Shown piece after piece: positions 50,960 through 61,120 of a DNA stretch of 64,000 bases. A model generated the notes under the pieces. The model made no database searches. It had not been told where the DNA came from and was given only the letters and a program-made list of their open reading frames with translations. The stretch lies in the NCBI GenBank assembly GCA_963713355.1, contig CAVQLK010000006.1, positions 806,001-870,000 on the forward strand. Direction: 5' to 3'. Source of the DNA: FEN-1219 sp963713355 (lineage in GTDB: Bacteria; Pseudomonadota; Gammaproteobacteria; Steroidobacterales; Rariloculaceae). The translations under genes were made by a program, and so were the position numbers. How positions within the stretch are numbered: position 1 is the first letter of the stretch; every line of letters begins with the position of its first letter.

Positions 50960-52252
50960 TTACGTTGGCTTTGCAGGAGCGGTTGCGCGCACGAGCCGGT
51001 AGTCCTTGCGGCCGCCGCGGACCACGAGCAGGGTCGGAGTGACGAGATCCGCAACGCCGATCTTGCGCTCGCCGTCCGTGATGCGGACGTTGTTGACGTA
51101 GGCGCCGCCTTGCTGCACGAGCTTACGCGCGGCCGTTTTCGAGCCCGCAACCGTGCGGCTCAAAAGCTCGACAATGGCAATACCGTTCGCAAGCTCGGTT
51201 CTGTCGATCTCGACGACGGGCACGACCTTCGTCAAAAGCTCGAGCGTGCGCTCCTGGACGCCTTCGAGGCTGCCGCCGAACATGATGCGGCTCGCTTCCT
51301 CAACGCCCGCCGTCTCTTCGGCGCCGTGCACCCAGGTCGTGAACTCGCGAGCGAGCTCGCGCTGCGCGAGGCGCTGGCCGCGATCAGCGTCGTGACTGCG
51401 CAACAGATCGTCGACGTCGGCAAGTGGGCGGAAGGAGAACAACTTCAATAGGCGCGCCGCCTCCTCGTCCGTCACGTTGAAGAAGTACTGATAGAAGGCG
51501 TACGGAGACGTGCGCTCGGCGTCGAGCCAGACACGCTCGCCCGTCGACGTCTTGCCCATTTTTTGGCCGGCCGAGTCGAGCAGCAGTGGTGCCGTGAGAC
51601 CGAACAGCTGCGGCCCGCCCATCTTGCGCGCCAGCTCGCAGCCCGCCGTGATGTTGCCGTACTGGTCCGAGCCGCCGACCTGCAGGCGGCACCCGTAGGC
51701 CTTCGCCAAGTGCACGAAATCGAACGCCTGCAGGAGCATGTACGAGAACTCCGTGTAGCTGATGCCGGCATCGCCTTCGAGCCGCGCACGCACGGAGTCT
51801 TTGGCCATCATGTAGTTGACCGTCAGGTACTTGCCGATATCGCGCAGGAACTCGAGATAGCCGACGCCGTGCGTCCAGTCCGCGTTATTGACGAGCAAGG
51901 CGCCCGTGGGTCCGGGCTCGAAATCGAGAAAGCGCAAGAACTGCGAGCGGATGGCAGCGACATTGGCCGCGAGCTCGTCGTCGCCGAGCAAGTTGCGTTC
52001 GGCGCTCTTGCCGGACGGGTCGCCGACCATGCCCGTCGCGCCGCCGACGACGACGATCGGTCTGTGGCCCGCGCGCTGTAAACGCGCCTGCATGATCAGG
52101 GGCACGAGGTTGCCGACGTGCAGGCTCGGCATCGTCGGATCGTAGCCTGCGTAAAAACTCACGGGCCCCAGCGACAAAAGCTGCTTCAGGCCCTCACGAT
52201 CCGTGACGTCGGCCACGAGGCCGCGCGCGGCCAGCTCGTCGAGAATGTGCAT
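50960..52252 (-). CDS. tyrS: Tyrosyl-tRNA synthetase
   Basis: 430 residues. The class I HIGH equivalent is HVGN (45-48) in SLHVGNLVPLIMQARLQ, the KMSKS equivalent is KMGKT in SAGQKMGKTSTGE, and a C-terminal S4 RNA-binding domain (GSKTAARKLVQQGGAYVNNV; GERKIGVADLV) follows. Charges tRNA-Tyr. The start at 52252 is the first ATG with the conserved N-terminus. The decayed sigma locus lies 50 bp upstream on the same strand. Confidence 0.96.
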   Translation of the reverse strand: MHILDELAARGLVADVTDREGLKQLLSLGPVSFYAGYDPTMPSLHVGNLVPLIMQARLQRAGHRPIVVVGGATGMVGDPSGKSAERNLLGDDELAANVAAIRSQFLRFLDFEPGPTGALLVNNADWTHGVGYLEFLRDIGKYLTVNYMMAKDSVRARLEGDAGISYTEFSYMLLQAFDFVHLAKAYGCRLQVGGSDQYGNITAGCELARKMGGPQLFGLTAPLLLDSAGQKMGKTSTGERVWLDAERTSPYAFYQYFFNVTDEEAARLLKLFSFRPLADVDDLLRSHDADRGQRLAQRELAREFTTWVHGAEETAGVEEASRIMFGGSLEGVQERTLELLTKVVPVVEIDRTELANGIAIVELLSRTVAGSKTAARKLVQQGGAYVNNVRITDGERKIGVADLVTPTLLVVRGGRKDYRLVRATAPAKPT

Positions 52253-52303
52253 GGCGCGAAGATTACCCGATCGGCCGGCGAAACGGGCCGTCGAGCGCCG
52301 GCG

Positions 52304-52820
52304 TCACTGCTCGAGCTCGGCTGCAATGGCGTCGAGCCGCGCGAGCGCGGCGGCGCGCGCTTGGTAGTAACGAAACGCGAGCGCGAACCAGGCCGCGACC
52401 CCGAGCTGGGCGCTGCCGATCACGATGAAACCGGCCGGCGCAGCGGTCGCTCAAGAGCTCGGCGACTAGCGCGGTGACGGCCATGAGCAGCGATGCTGCC
52501 ACAGCCGCCCAGATCGTCCACTGTGGCGTGCTCGTACATCGAGCGGCATGCTCCGTCGACAGCCCGTCGTGCTCGACCGGCGTCGGCCGGGGCGCTTCCT
52601 TCGGCGACATGCGTGATCGCACGGGATTGTGCGCGACGCGGACGACGAAGCCGCAGTGCGCGATCGCCGCGAAACCGCGAACAGCGCTTCCGCGAAGAGC
52701 GGCGAGATAAATGTCTTGCACGATCTCGTCGACGAGCGCGCGGTTCGCTTCGTACGAGCGTGCGATACGCCGGATCAGAGGTCCGTGCTCGTGGACGACC
52801 AGATCGAAGGAAGCGCTCAA
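52304..52820 (-). pseudogene. Decayed ECF sigma factor and membrane-partner locus
   Basis: From a TTG at 52820, SASFDLVVHEHGPLIRRIAR, SYEANRALVDEIVQDIYLA reads as sigma region 2. The remaining sigma sequence jumps between frames: RFRGDRAL and RAITHVAEGSAPADA are in one, FVVRVAHN in another. A later two-helix protein is visible as WTIWAAVAASLLMAVTALVA and, in a different frame, GFIVIGSAQLGVAAWFALAF then a TGA at 52304-52306. Region 4 of the sigma factor is missing. At least three frameshifts and a deletion are needed, so it is a genuine relic rather than one error. Confidence 0.8.
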
Positions 52821-52937
52821 ACGGCTTGCCTCACGCGTACGCGAGCCTCCGAAGCGATGCTCGGAGTCATTAGTCGTAGCCGCCGTGAATCTCTTACATT
52901 CGCCGCGCGCCGCCGTTCACGGGTTGAGCCGATGCCG

Positions 52938-53708
52938 CTATTGCGGCCTGCGAAACAGCAACGCGATGCGGTCCGTCCGATCGTTGACTTCGGGGTTGGC
53001 GACCTCGAGCGCGAGCGCGTCGTTCGGCCGGTAGTACAAGTCGCTGAAGTCGACGAGCTCGAAGCCTGCGTCCTGCACCTCTTTGATCACGAGCACCGGA
53101 TCGACGCGCCGCCCGTTCGCGCGATTCGTGGGCTCGTTGTGACGGCGAGTGTGGTCGACGATCCCGTAGTAGCCGCCGGGCTTCAGAGCATCGAACACGG
53201 AGCGATTCACCGTCGCCCGGTCTGCAGGCGAGAAGTTATGGTAGTTGCGAAACGTCACGGCGATGTCGACGGGCTCGACGTCCCAACGGCCTGACGGGCC
53301 GAACGGACCGCCGCTGCCCCCGGCCGCGCCCCAGCCGATCTCTTCGACCTCTTCGAGGCCCGGCAAGTCGGCGATCCGCTGATACGCGTCCGCATAGAAG
53401 CCCTCGGGATGCACGACGTACAGCTTGCCTTCGTCCGCGAGCACGGGAGCCAGAATCTTCGTGAACCAGCCGCCGGCCGGCAGGATCTCGATGACCCGCA
53501 TGTCCTCGCGCATGCGGAAGAACTCGAGGATCTCGGCAGGCAACCGGTTCGCGTCGCGGGCGCGCTCCTCCGGCGTTCGAATATCGCCTTGCAGGGCCGC
53601 GATGACGCGTTGCTGAAACGGCGTGGGATTCGCCGGTTGTGCGCTCAGTGCCGGGCCGAGGAACAGCGCGGCGACGACGGGCAAGAGCGAGCGGAAGGGC
53701 AGGCGCAT
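52938..53708 (-). CDS. SAM-dependent methyltransferase-like protein with signal peptide
   Basis: 256 residues from the ATG at 53708, preceded by a Shine-Dalgarno AAGGAG at 53718-53723; an upstream ATG at 53729 lacks one. Signal peptide LPFRSLLPVVAALFLGPALS. The Rossmann motif I region reads VIEILPAGGWFTKILAPVLA, followed by KLYVVHPEG, DIAVTFRNYHNFSPADRA and LKPGGYYGIVDHTRRH. It matches a group of predicted methyltransferases (COG4798-type) that often carry export signals, for which the substrate and even the source of SAM outside the cytoplasm are unclear. Confidence 0.8.
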   Translation of the reverse strand: MRLPFRSLLPVVAALFLGPALSAQPANPTPFQQRVIAALQGDIRTPEERARDANRLPAEILEFFRMREDMRVIEILPAGGWFTKILAPVLADEGKLYVVHPEGFYADAYQRIADLPGLEEVEEIGWGAAGGSGGPFGPSGRWDVEPVDIAVTFRNYHNFSPADRATVNRSVFDALKPGGYYGIVDHTRRHNEPTNRANGRRVDPVLVIKEVQDAGFELVDFSDLYYRPNDALALEVANPEVNDRTDRIALLFRRPQ

Positions 53709-53772
53709 CACGGGGTTCTCCTTAGTCATCTAATCGGGGCCGAAGATCTTGGCGGGATTCTAGCTGTCCCGG

Positions 53773-53790
53773 CGTCCCGTTTTCGGGACG
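53773..53790. repeat. Hairpin in the divergent intergenic region
   Basis: CGTCCCG-TTTT-CGGGACG forms a 7-bp stem with a four-base loop between the methyltransferase and the HlyD adaptor gene. The 208 bp between the starts hold nothing else that I recognise apart from an AT-rich stretch (53851-53875). Confidence 0.55.
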
Positions 53791-53916
53791 TCGGGCGCGT
53801 GCGCGGGACGAAACGACACGGCGCAAGGTCACATGGGTTGACGTCTTTCCGGATAAAAATGAACGACTTATTTGGCGTACACTCGCGTGGCACGTTCGTT
53901 GCTCTAGGGGCATCAC

Positions 53917-55164
53917 ATGGACATCCCACGCCCAGAAAACAAAAAGCGCAAACGAATCCGGCAGATCGTGATCGGCAGCAGCACCGCGGTGCTCCTCGCT
54001 GCCGTGACGGTCGCGCTTTCGCGGCTCGAGCCGGCCGCACCATCCGTCGACGGCGACACGCTCTACACCGGCGCAGTGGAGCGCGGCGAGCTGATCGTGC
54101 AAACGCGCGGTCCCGGCACGCTCGTGCCGCGCGAGATCCTGTGGATCGCCGCGCAGTCGGCGGGCCGCGTCGACCGCGTCCTCGTCCGCCCCGGCGACGT
54201 CGTCGAGCCCAATACAATACTCGCGGAGCTGTCGAATCCCGATTTGAAGCGCCAGGCCGAGGAGGCGCGTTACGGCCTCGAGATCGCCAAGGCCGAGTTC
54301 GCAGAGTTCGAGCTGAAGCTGCGCAGCACGGAGCTCGATCAGAAGGCAGCCGTCGCGCAAGCGCATGCGGCGTACGAAGGGCAAAGACTGCAGGCCGAAG
54401 CCCAGCGCGCGTCCGGCGCCGTCGCCGAGCTCGACGTGCGCAGGTCGGAGCTGAACCGGGACTCGCTGAAGGCGGCGTACGACATCCAGCTCGAGCGTCT
54501 CGGTCAGCTCGGCGCAACGGTCGACGCCCAAGTCGCGGCGCAGCGCGCGCGGCTCGCTCAGCAGCAAAACGCCTATGACCGCTTCCGCGAACAGGTCGAA
54601 GCGCTGTCCGTGCGCGGCGGTCTCGCCGGCGTGGTGCAAAGGGTCGAGATCGAGGCAGGCGCGCAGGTCCAGCCCGGCGCGAACATCGCTCGCGTCGCGC
54701 GGCCCGACGAGCTGATTGCCGAGCTGCGCGTGCCGGAGACGCAGGTCAAAGACGTCGTCATGGGCCTGCGCGTCGCGGTCGATACCCGCAACGGCATCGT
54801 CGCGGGCAAGGTGAGCCGAATCGATCCGGCCTCGAGCGAGGGCACGGTGCAAGTCGACGTCGAGCTCACGGGCAAGCTGCCGGCGAGCGCGCGGCCCGAT
54901 CAGTCCGTCGACGGCACGATCGAGATCGCGCGGCTGCCGGACGTCATCAAGACGGGCCGGTGCACGTACTGCCAGGCGAGCTCGACGGTCACGCTGTTCA
55001 AGCTCGTCGACAACCGCGAGTACGCGATACGCGTGCCCGTCGAGATCGGTGTCACGTCGGTCAACGAGGTCGAGATCCGCGGAGGTTTGGAGCCCGGCGA
55101 CGAGGTCATCCTGTCCGACACCTCGGCGTGGGACGACGTGGATCGCATCCGGCTGGACTGGTGA
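53917..55164 (+). CDS. HlyD/MacA-type periplasmic adaptor
   Basis: 415 residues. One N-terminal membrane anchor (IVIGSSTAVLLAAVTVALS), a lipoyl-like half (GPGTLVPREILWIAAQSAGR), a long alpha-hairpin (residues ~110-220, AKAEFAEFELKLRSTELDQK), the second lipoyl half (VRGGLAGVVQRVEIEAGAQV) and a beta-barrel. These adaptors link MacB-type permeases to an outer-membrane channel. A CTYCQAS segment with two cysteines lies near the C-terminus, an uncommon feature. Its stop overlaps the first permease ATG. Confidence 0.88.
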   Translation: MDIPRPENKKRKRIRQIVIGSSTAVLLAAVTVALSRLEPAAPSVDGDTLYTGAVERGELIVQTRGPGTLVPREILWIAAQSAGRVDRVLVRPGDVVEPNTILAELSNPDLKRQAEEARYGLEIAKAEFAEFELKLRSTELDQKAAVAQAHAAYEGQRLQAEAQRASGAVAELDVRRSELNRDSLKAAYDIQLERLGQLGATVDAQVAAQRARLAQQQNAYDRFREQVEALSVRGGLAGVVQRVEIEAGAQVQPGANIARVARPDELIAELRVPETQVKDVVMGLRVAVDTRNGIVAGKVSRIDPASSEGTVQVDVELTGKLPASARPDQSVDGTIEIARLPDVIKTGRCTYCQASSTVTLFKLVDNREYAIRVPVEIGVTSVNEVEIRGGLEPGDEVILSDTSAWDDVDRIRLDW

Positions 55165-57671
55165 TGCTCGCGAACCTGCTGCACGACGTTCGCTACGCGT
55201 TGCACGGGTTCGCGCTTCGGCCGATGTTCGCCATCGTCGTCGTGCTGACGCTCGCCGTCGGCATCGGCGTCAACGTCGCGGTGTTCTCGATTTTCGATCG
55301 GCTCATGCTGCGCGAGCTCAACGTCGCGAATCCGCATGAGCTCGTGAACGTCGTTTCGCCGGGGCCGCGCTGCAGCAATATCACGACCAATAATCAGGGC
55401 AGCGACGACGAGACGTTCAGTTACCCGATGTTCCGCGACCTCGAGCGTGCCGGAGCGCCGTTCGTCGACTTGGCCGCGAGCCGCATCGACCAAGCGGCGC
55501 TCGGCCGCGACGGCAGCACGGTGCCCGGCTCGGTCGTGCTCGTGTCGGGCAGGTTTTTCGGCGACGCTCGGTGTCGGCCCCGAGCTGGGCCGCGTGCTTG
55601 GTCACCAAGACCTCGAAGGGGCGGCATCCGCTGTGGTGCTCTCCTATGAATATTGGCAGACGGCGTATGCCGCAGATCCATCTGCGCTCGGTCGGACTCT
55701 CGTCGTCAGCGGCCAGCCGCTGACGATCGTCGGCGTCGCGCCGCGCGGGTTCGTCGGTGCCACACCGCGGCACGCGTCCCGACGTGTTCGCGCCCTTGAC
55801 ACTCGAGTGGTTTCCGGAGCGCCTACGGACGCCCCTCGTCGAGGACCGGTTTTTCTACTATGCCTACCTCATTGGCCGGTTGAAGCCGGGGGTCTCGGTC
55901 GAGCAAGCCCAGGCGGCGCTCGACGCGACGCACGGCGCCATCGTCAACGACGTCGAAGCGCCGTTGGCCGCCGCGCGCGACCGGGAGCTCGACGTCGACG
56001 CATTCCGCGCAAGGACCCTGTCACTCGTGTCCGGCGCGCGCGGTCAGAGCCGGGAGCCGGCGCAAGGACCGCTCGCAGTGTTTTTCGCCGCCACGGCGAC
56101 GATCCTGCTGATCGGCTGCGTGAACCTCGCGAACCTGATGTTCGCGCGCGGCGCCGCGCGAATCGGCGAGATCGCCGTGCGCGCGTCGCTCGGCGCCGCG
56201 CGGCGACGGCTCGTCTCGCTCTTGTTCGTCGAGGCGCTGCTGCTCGCAGGCTTTGCTGCGGCGGCGAGCTTGCCCATTGCCCATGGTGTGCTGCGCGCGA
56301 TCGAGGCGTTACAGCCGCCGGATCTGAGCGCCGTCGGCGTCGACTTGGACCTGCGCGCCGTCGGCGCCGCGTTCGCGATCGCGGCGCTCGCGACGCTGGT
56401 GTTCGCGCTGCTGCCGATCTCGAAGCTCGTCGCGAGCGACCCCATGCGGGCCTTGCAAGGAAGCGCAGCGCGCGCGTTCGGCGGCAAGAATCTCGGCCGC
56501 TTTCGGTTCGGCCTCGCCACCTCGCAGATCGCGCTGTCGATGCTGTTGCTCGTGCTCGCTGCTCTGTTTACGCAGAGCCTCGCGAACATCGCGCGCGTCG
56601 ACCTCGGGCTCCGCACGGAGTCGATCGTCAGTTTCAGGGTCATGCCGAGCTTGAACGGCTACACCGTCGAGCGGCAGCGACAAACTCTCGACGCGATCGA
56701 GCGCGAGCTTCAATCGGAGCCCGGCGTCACGCACGTCGGGACTGCGACGGTGGCGTTGCTTGCGGATTCCCAGTGGGGGACCAGCGTCTTCGTCGAGGGT
56801 TTCGCGCCGGCGCAGCGAGGCGATGAAATAGTCAACGCCAACACGATAGGCACGGGGTTCTTGGCCACGCTCGGCATTCCGTTGCTCGCAGGCCGCAATT
56901 TCACGGAGGCCGACACGCTCGATCAGCCCCTCGTTGCGATCGTCAACGAGAGTTTCGTGAGGCGTTTCGGACTCAGCGCCAACCCAGTCGGAGAGCGGGT
57001 ATCTCGCGAGTCGCGTGAGGAGCTCGACATCGAAATCGTCGGGCTCGTCGCCGACGCGGCGTACGACTCCGTCAAGGGCGCATTTCCGGCGCAAATCATG
57101 ATGCCGCGGCGGCAGGCGAACCGGCTCGCCAACGGCACGATGTTCTACGTGCGCGGCGAGCAGTCGCCCGAGACATTGCTCGCCGCCGTCCCACGCGTCG
57201 TCGCGCGCGTCGATTCGAATCTGTCCGTCATCGAGCCGAGCACGTTCAGCTCGCAAGTGCGCCGTAACGTCCGCACGGAATGGCTGCTCGTGACGCTCTC
57301 CGGCACGCTTGCTGTCGTTGCGACGCTGCTCGCGGCGCTCGGCCTCTACGGCGTTCTCTCTTATATGGTCGCGCAACGCACGCGCGAGATCGGTCTGCGG
57401 CTCGCGCTCGGCGCCGAGCCGGCCGGCGTCCGGCGCATGGTCATAAAGCAGGTCGGTTGGATGGCCGGCATCGGCGTGCCGGCGGGCATCGTGCGCGGCG
57501 CTCTTGATCGGCAACCTGGCGGCGTCGTTTCTGTTCGGGTTGACGCCGACGGATCCGCGCGCCGTGATTGCGGCGGTCGTACTGCTCGCGGCCGCCGTGT
57601 TCGGCGCGAGCTACTGGCCCGCGCGCAGGGCGTCGCGCGTCGATCCCGCCGTCGCGCTGCGGGCCGAGTAA
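55164..57671 (+). pseudogene. MacB-like (ADOP-type) permease with three frameshifts
   Basis: The reading frame begins at ATG 55164 (overlapping the adaptor stop) with MLANLLHDVRYALHGFALRP and the first helix. Frames change near 55565 (extra G before ATLGVGPELG), near 55770 (extra C before GTRPDVFAPLTLEW) and near 57490 (before LLIGNLAASFLFGLTPTDPR), ending at TAA 57669-57671. Between shifts the sequence is fully conserved, including both FtsX cores and RREIGL-type RTREIGLRLALGA. The protein would be about 830 residues. Either recent inactivation or base-calling error. Confidence 0.85.
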
Positions 57672-57715
57672 CCGGACGGGCGGCTGGCGCATCTATAGAA
57701 GGATAAGGAAGGGGA

Positions 57716-60239
57716 GTGGTGGGGAATCTGCTGAACGACGTTCGCTTCTGCCTCCGCGGCTTCGCGCGGCGGCCGATGTTCGCCGTCGTCGTCGTCGCGA
57801 CGCTGGCGCTCGGCCTCAGCATCAATGCGGCGATCTTCTCGATCTACGAGCAGATCCTGCTGCGCGAGCTGCCCGTGCCGGCGCCGGACGAGCTCGTGAA
57901 TCTCGGCTCGCCGGGCCGCAAGCAGGGCAGCACGTCGTGCGACGACATCGGGACCTGCGACGAGATGTTCAGCTACCCGATGTTCCGCGATCTCGAGCAG
58001 TCCAGGGCCGTTCGTCGGTCATTGCCGCGCATCGCGATCGTCGAGACCAATCTCGCCATCGAGGGCGAAGACGGCCACGGGTAGCGGGATTGCTCGTGTC
58101 GGGCAGCTATTTCCCGCTGCTCGGGGTCAGGCCGCCGCGGGCCGTTTGCTCGATTCGAACGACGATCGCGTGGACGGCGAGGCGAGCGCCGTCGTGCTGA
58201 GCTACGCGTATTGGCAATCGGGGTTCGCCGGCGATCCCGGCGTCGTCGGCCGCGAGCTCGTCGTCAACGGCAAGCCGCTGACGATCGTCGGCGTCGGGCC
58301 GCGCGGCTTCCATGGCACGACCGTCGGCGAGCAACCGCTCGTGTTCGTGCCGATCACGTTCCGTTGGCTCTCGAACCCTGACGCGTTCCCGAACCACGTC
58401 GACCGCAAGAGCTACTGGGCCTACTCTTCGCGCGTTTGAAGCCCGGCGTTTCGCTCGAGCAAGCGGCAGCGGCGATCAACGTACCGTACGCAGCGATCAT
58501 CAACGAAGTCGACGTGCCGCTGCTGACAGGTGCCAGCGAGCAAGTGCTCGAGCAGGTTCGCGCGAAGACCATGGTATTCACGCCGGGCGAGCGGGGTCAG
58601 AGCAGGATCGACACAATGCGCGCACGGCGCTCACGATCTTGCTGGTCTCGACGGGGCTCGTGCTGCTGATCGCGTGCGTGAACGTCGCGAACCTGATGCT
58701 CGCGCGCGGCTCGACGCGCGCCGGCGAGATCGCCGTGCGCGCCTCGCTCGGGGCCTCGCGGTACCGGTTGCTCAGGCTGTTGCTCGTCGAAATACTGCTG
58801 CTCGCGGGCGGCGCCGCGCTCGCGAGCCGCCGCTGACGTTGGTCGCGCTGCGCGGTGTCGAGCTCGTTGTTGCCCGGCGGTCCGCGCAGAGACGTATCGA
58901 TTTCACTCTCGACGGCCGCGGTGGTCGCGGCCACTGTCGGCGTTGGCGGTCGGCTCGACGCTCGTGTTCGGCCTGATCCCCGCCCTCAAGCTCATCGCGG
59001 GTCGAGGCGAATCCCGCGCAGCAAGCGCAGAGCACGCGGCAGACCGGCGGCAAGGCCGCGGCGCGCTTTCGCGCGACGCTCACGACGGCGCAGATCGCGT
59101 TGTCGACGGCGCTGCTCGTCCTCGCAGGGTGGTTCGCTCAGAGCTTGGCCAACGTCGCGCGCGTCGATCCCGGGTTTCGCGTCGATTCGCTGACGGTCTT
59201 CTCGATCGCGCCGGATCGCAACGGATACGCGCGAGCGCAATCGGCCGCGTTATTCGCCCGCCTCGAGGAGGAGCTCGCGCAGATCCCCGGCGTCACGGGT
59301 GCCGCGGCCGCGGGCGTGGCGTTGCTCGCCAACAGCGACTGGGGCGCCAACGTCAGCGTCGAAGGCTACGACGCGACTCCCGGCGAAAACACGAACGTCT
59401 AGATGAATTTCGTCGAGCTCCGATTCTTCGGCACCCTCGAGATGCCGCTGGTCGCGGGCGCGGGCTTCGAGCGCGTCGCGAGCGATGGTCCGAAGGTCGC
59501 CGTCGTCAACGAACGGTTCGTCGAGAGGTTCGGGCTCGGCGACGGACGCCGTCGGCAAGCGCTATCGACGCTCGGCGCGACGGCGGAGACGTTCGACATC
59601 GAGATCGTCGGCGTCGTGCGCGACGCGAAGTACAGCGAGGTCAAGGCGGATCCGCCGCCGCAGGTTTTCATGCCGCGCGAGCAGGCGCCGTTCCTCGGCG
59701 AGATGAGCTTCTACCTGCGCAGCAGCTTGGGCTGGCCCGAGCTGCGCGCGGCCGTCGGGCAGGTCGCTCGCGCGCCAGACGCGAACCTGCCGCTCATGGA
59801 CTTCCGCACGGTGACGCGAGCAAGCGCGCGAGAACATTTTCCTCGACCGTTTCATGAGCACGCTGGCCGTGGCGCTCGCCGTCATGGCGACGGTGCTCGC
59901 CGCGCGTCGGCATTTACGGTGTGCTCTCTTACGGCGTCGTGCAGCGGCTGCGCGAGATCGGGCTGCGCATCGCGCTCGGCGCCGCGCCGCGGAACGTGCG
60001 CCGCATGGTGCTTGAAACAGGTCGCGTTGGATGGCCGCCGTCGGCATCGTCGGTCGGCGTAGGCCTCGCGTTGCTGCTCGGCAGCCGGGCGCGCGCTGTT
60101 GTTCGGCCTCACGCCGACCGACCCGTTCGTGCCCGCCGCTGCCGTGTTAGCCTTGACGGCCGTCGTGCTCGCGGCTGCATACTGGCCCGCGCGCCGCGCG
60201 GCGCATGTAGATCCCGTCACTGCATTGCGCGGCGACTGA
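57716..60239 (+). pseudogene. Second MacB-like (ADOP-type) permease, multiply broken
   Basis: From GTG 57716 (VGNLLNDVRFCLRGFARRP) the gene can be followed through fragments in different frames: SGSYFPLLGVRP, ASAVVLSYAYWQSGFAGDPG, LKPGVSLEQAAAAIN, LIACVNVANLMLARGSTRAG, SLANVARVDPGFRVDS, LRFFGTLEMPLVAGAG and PARRAAHVDPVTALRGD, ending at TGA 60237-60239. At least eight indels and one in-frame stop (TAG at 59400-59402) interrupt it. Intact genes follow on both its flanks' outer sides. It is a paralogue of the preceding gene. Confidence 0.88.
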
Positions 60240-60278
60240 GCCGCGCCCGAAACATCCGCTTTCCTCGAGGACAAAACG

Positions 60279-61076
60279 ATGAACGCAACCACACCGCTGC
60301 CCGCAAACGCTGCCTTGATTCAGCTCGATGACTTGAAGAAGGTGTTCTACACCGACGAGGTAGAGACGCACGCGCTGTCGGGCGTGCATTTCGACATCAA
60401 TAAAGGCGAGTACCTGTCGATCGCGGGCCCCTCGGGCTGCGGCAAGTCGACGCTTCTGTCGATCCTGGGTTTGCTCGATACGCCGAGCGGCGGACGGTAC
60501 GTGCTGAACGGCACGCCCGTCGAGAACCTCGACGCGTCGCAGCGCGCGCAGATCCGCAACAAAGAGATCGGCTTCATCTTCCAGGCGTTCAACCTGATCG
60601 GCGACCTCACGGTGTTCGAGAACGTCGAGCTGCCGCTGACCTACCGCGCCGGCATGAAAGCGGCGGAGCGCAAGAAGCGCGTGCTCGAAGCGCTCGAGCG
60701 TGTTCGTATGGCGCACCGCTTGAATCACTACCCGGCGCAGCTCTCGGGCGGTCAGCAGCAGCGCGTCGCCGTTGCACGCGCGCTCGTCGGCAGCCCGTCG
60801 ATCCTGCTCGCCGACGAGCCGACGGGTAACTTGGACTCGAAGAACGGTGAGCAGGTCATGGCGCTGCTCGCGGATCTGCACGCCGACGGCGCGACGATCT
60901 GCATCGTCACGCACGACCCGCGCTATGCCGAGTATGCGGATCGCAAGATCCACATGTTCGACGGCCGCGTCGTCGATGAGGAGACGCTGAACCGGCTCCG
61001 CGAGGAAGAGGATCGCCGCATCGCCGAGCAGGCGAAGCGCGGGCGACCTCAGTCGGCCGACCTCAAAGAAGATTGA
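60279..61076 (+). CDS. ABC transporter ATPase, MacB/LolD-like
   Basis: 265 residues. Walker A GPSGCGKS (50-57), signature LSGGQQQRVAVARALVGSPS, Walker B ILLADEPTGNLDSKNGEQV and the switch His in CIVTHDPRYAEYAD are all intact. It follows the LolD/MacB pattern and belongs to the permease cluster. It has a C-terminal extension (RLREEEDRRIAEQAKRGRPQ) rather than a fused permease domain, so it energises separate permease subunits. Preceded by a ribosome-binding site (gagga). Confidence 0.93.
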   Translation: MNATTPLPANAALIQLDDLKKVFYTDEVETHALSGVHFDINKGEYLSIAGPSGCGKSTLLSILGLLDTPSGGRYVLNGTPVENLDASQRAQIRNKEIGFIFQAFNLIGDLTVFENVELPLTYRAGMKAAERKKRVLEALERVRMAHRLNHYPAQLSGGQQQRVAVARALVGSPSILLADEPTGNLDSKNGEQVMALLADLHADGATICIVTHDPRYAEYADRKIHMFDGRVVDEETLNRLREEEDRRIAEQAKRGRPQSADLKED

Positions 61077-61120
61077 TGCGCCGCTAGAGCGCTCCGTAGC
61101 CCTACGGTAAAGGAGGGCGA

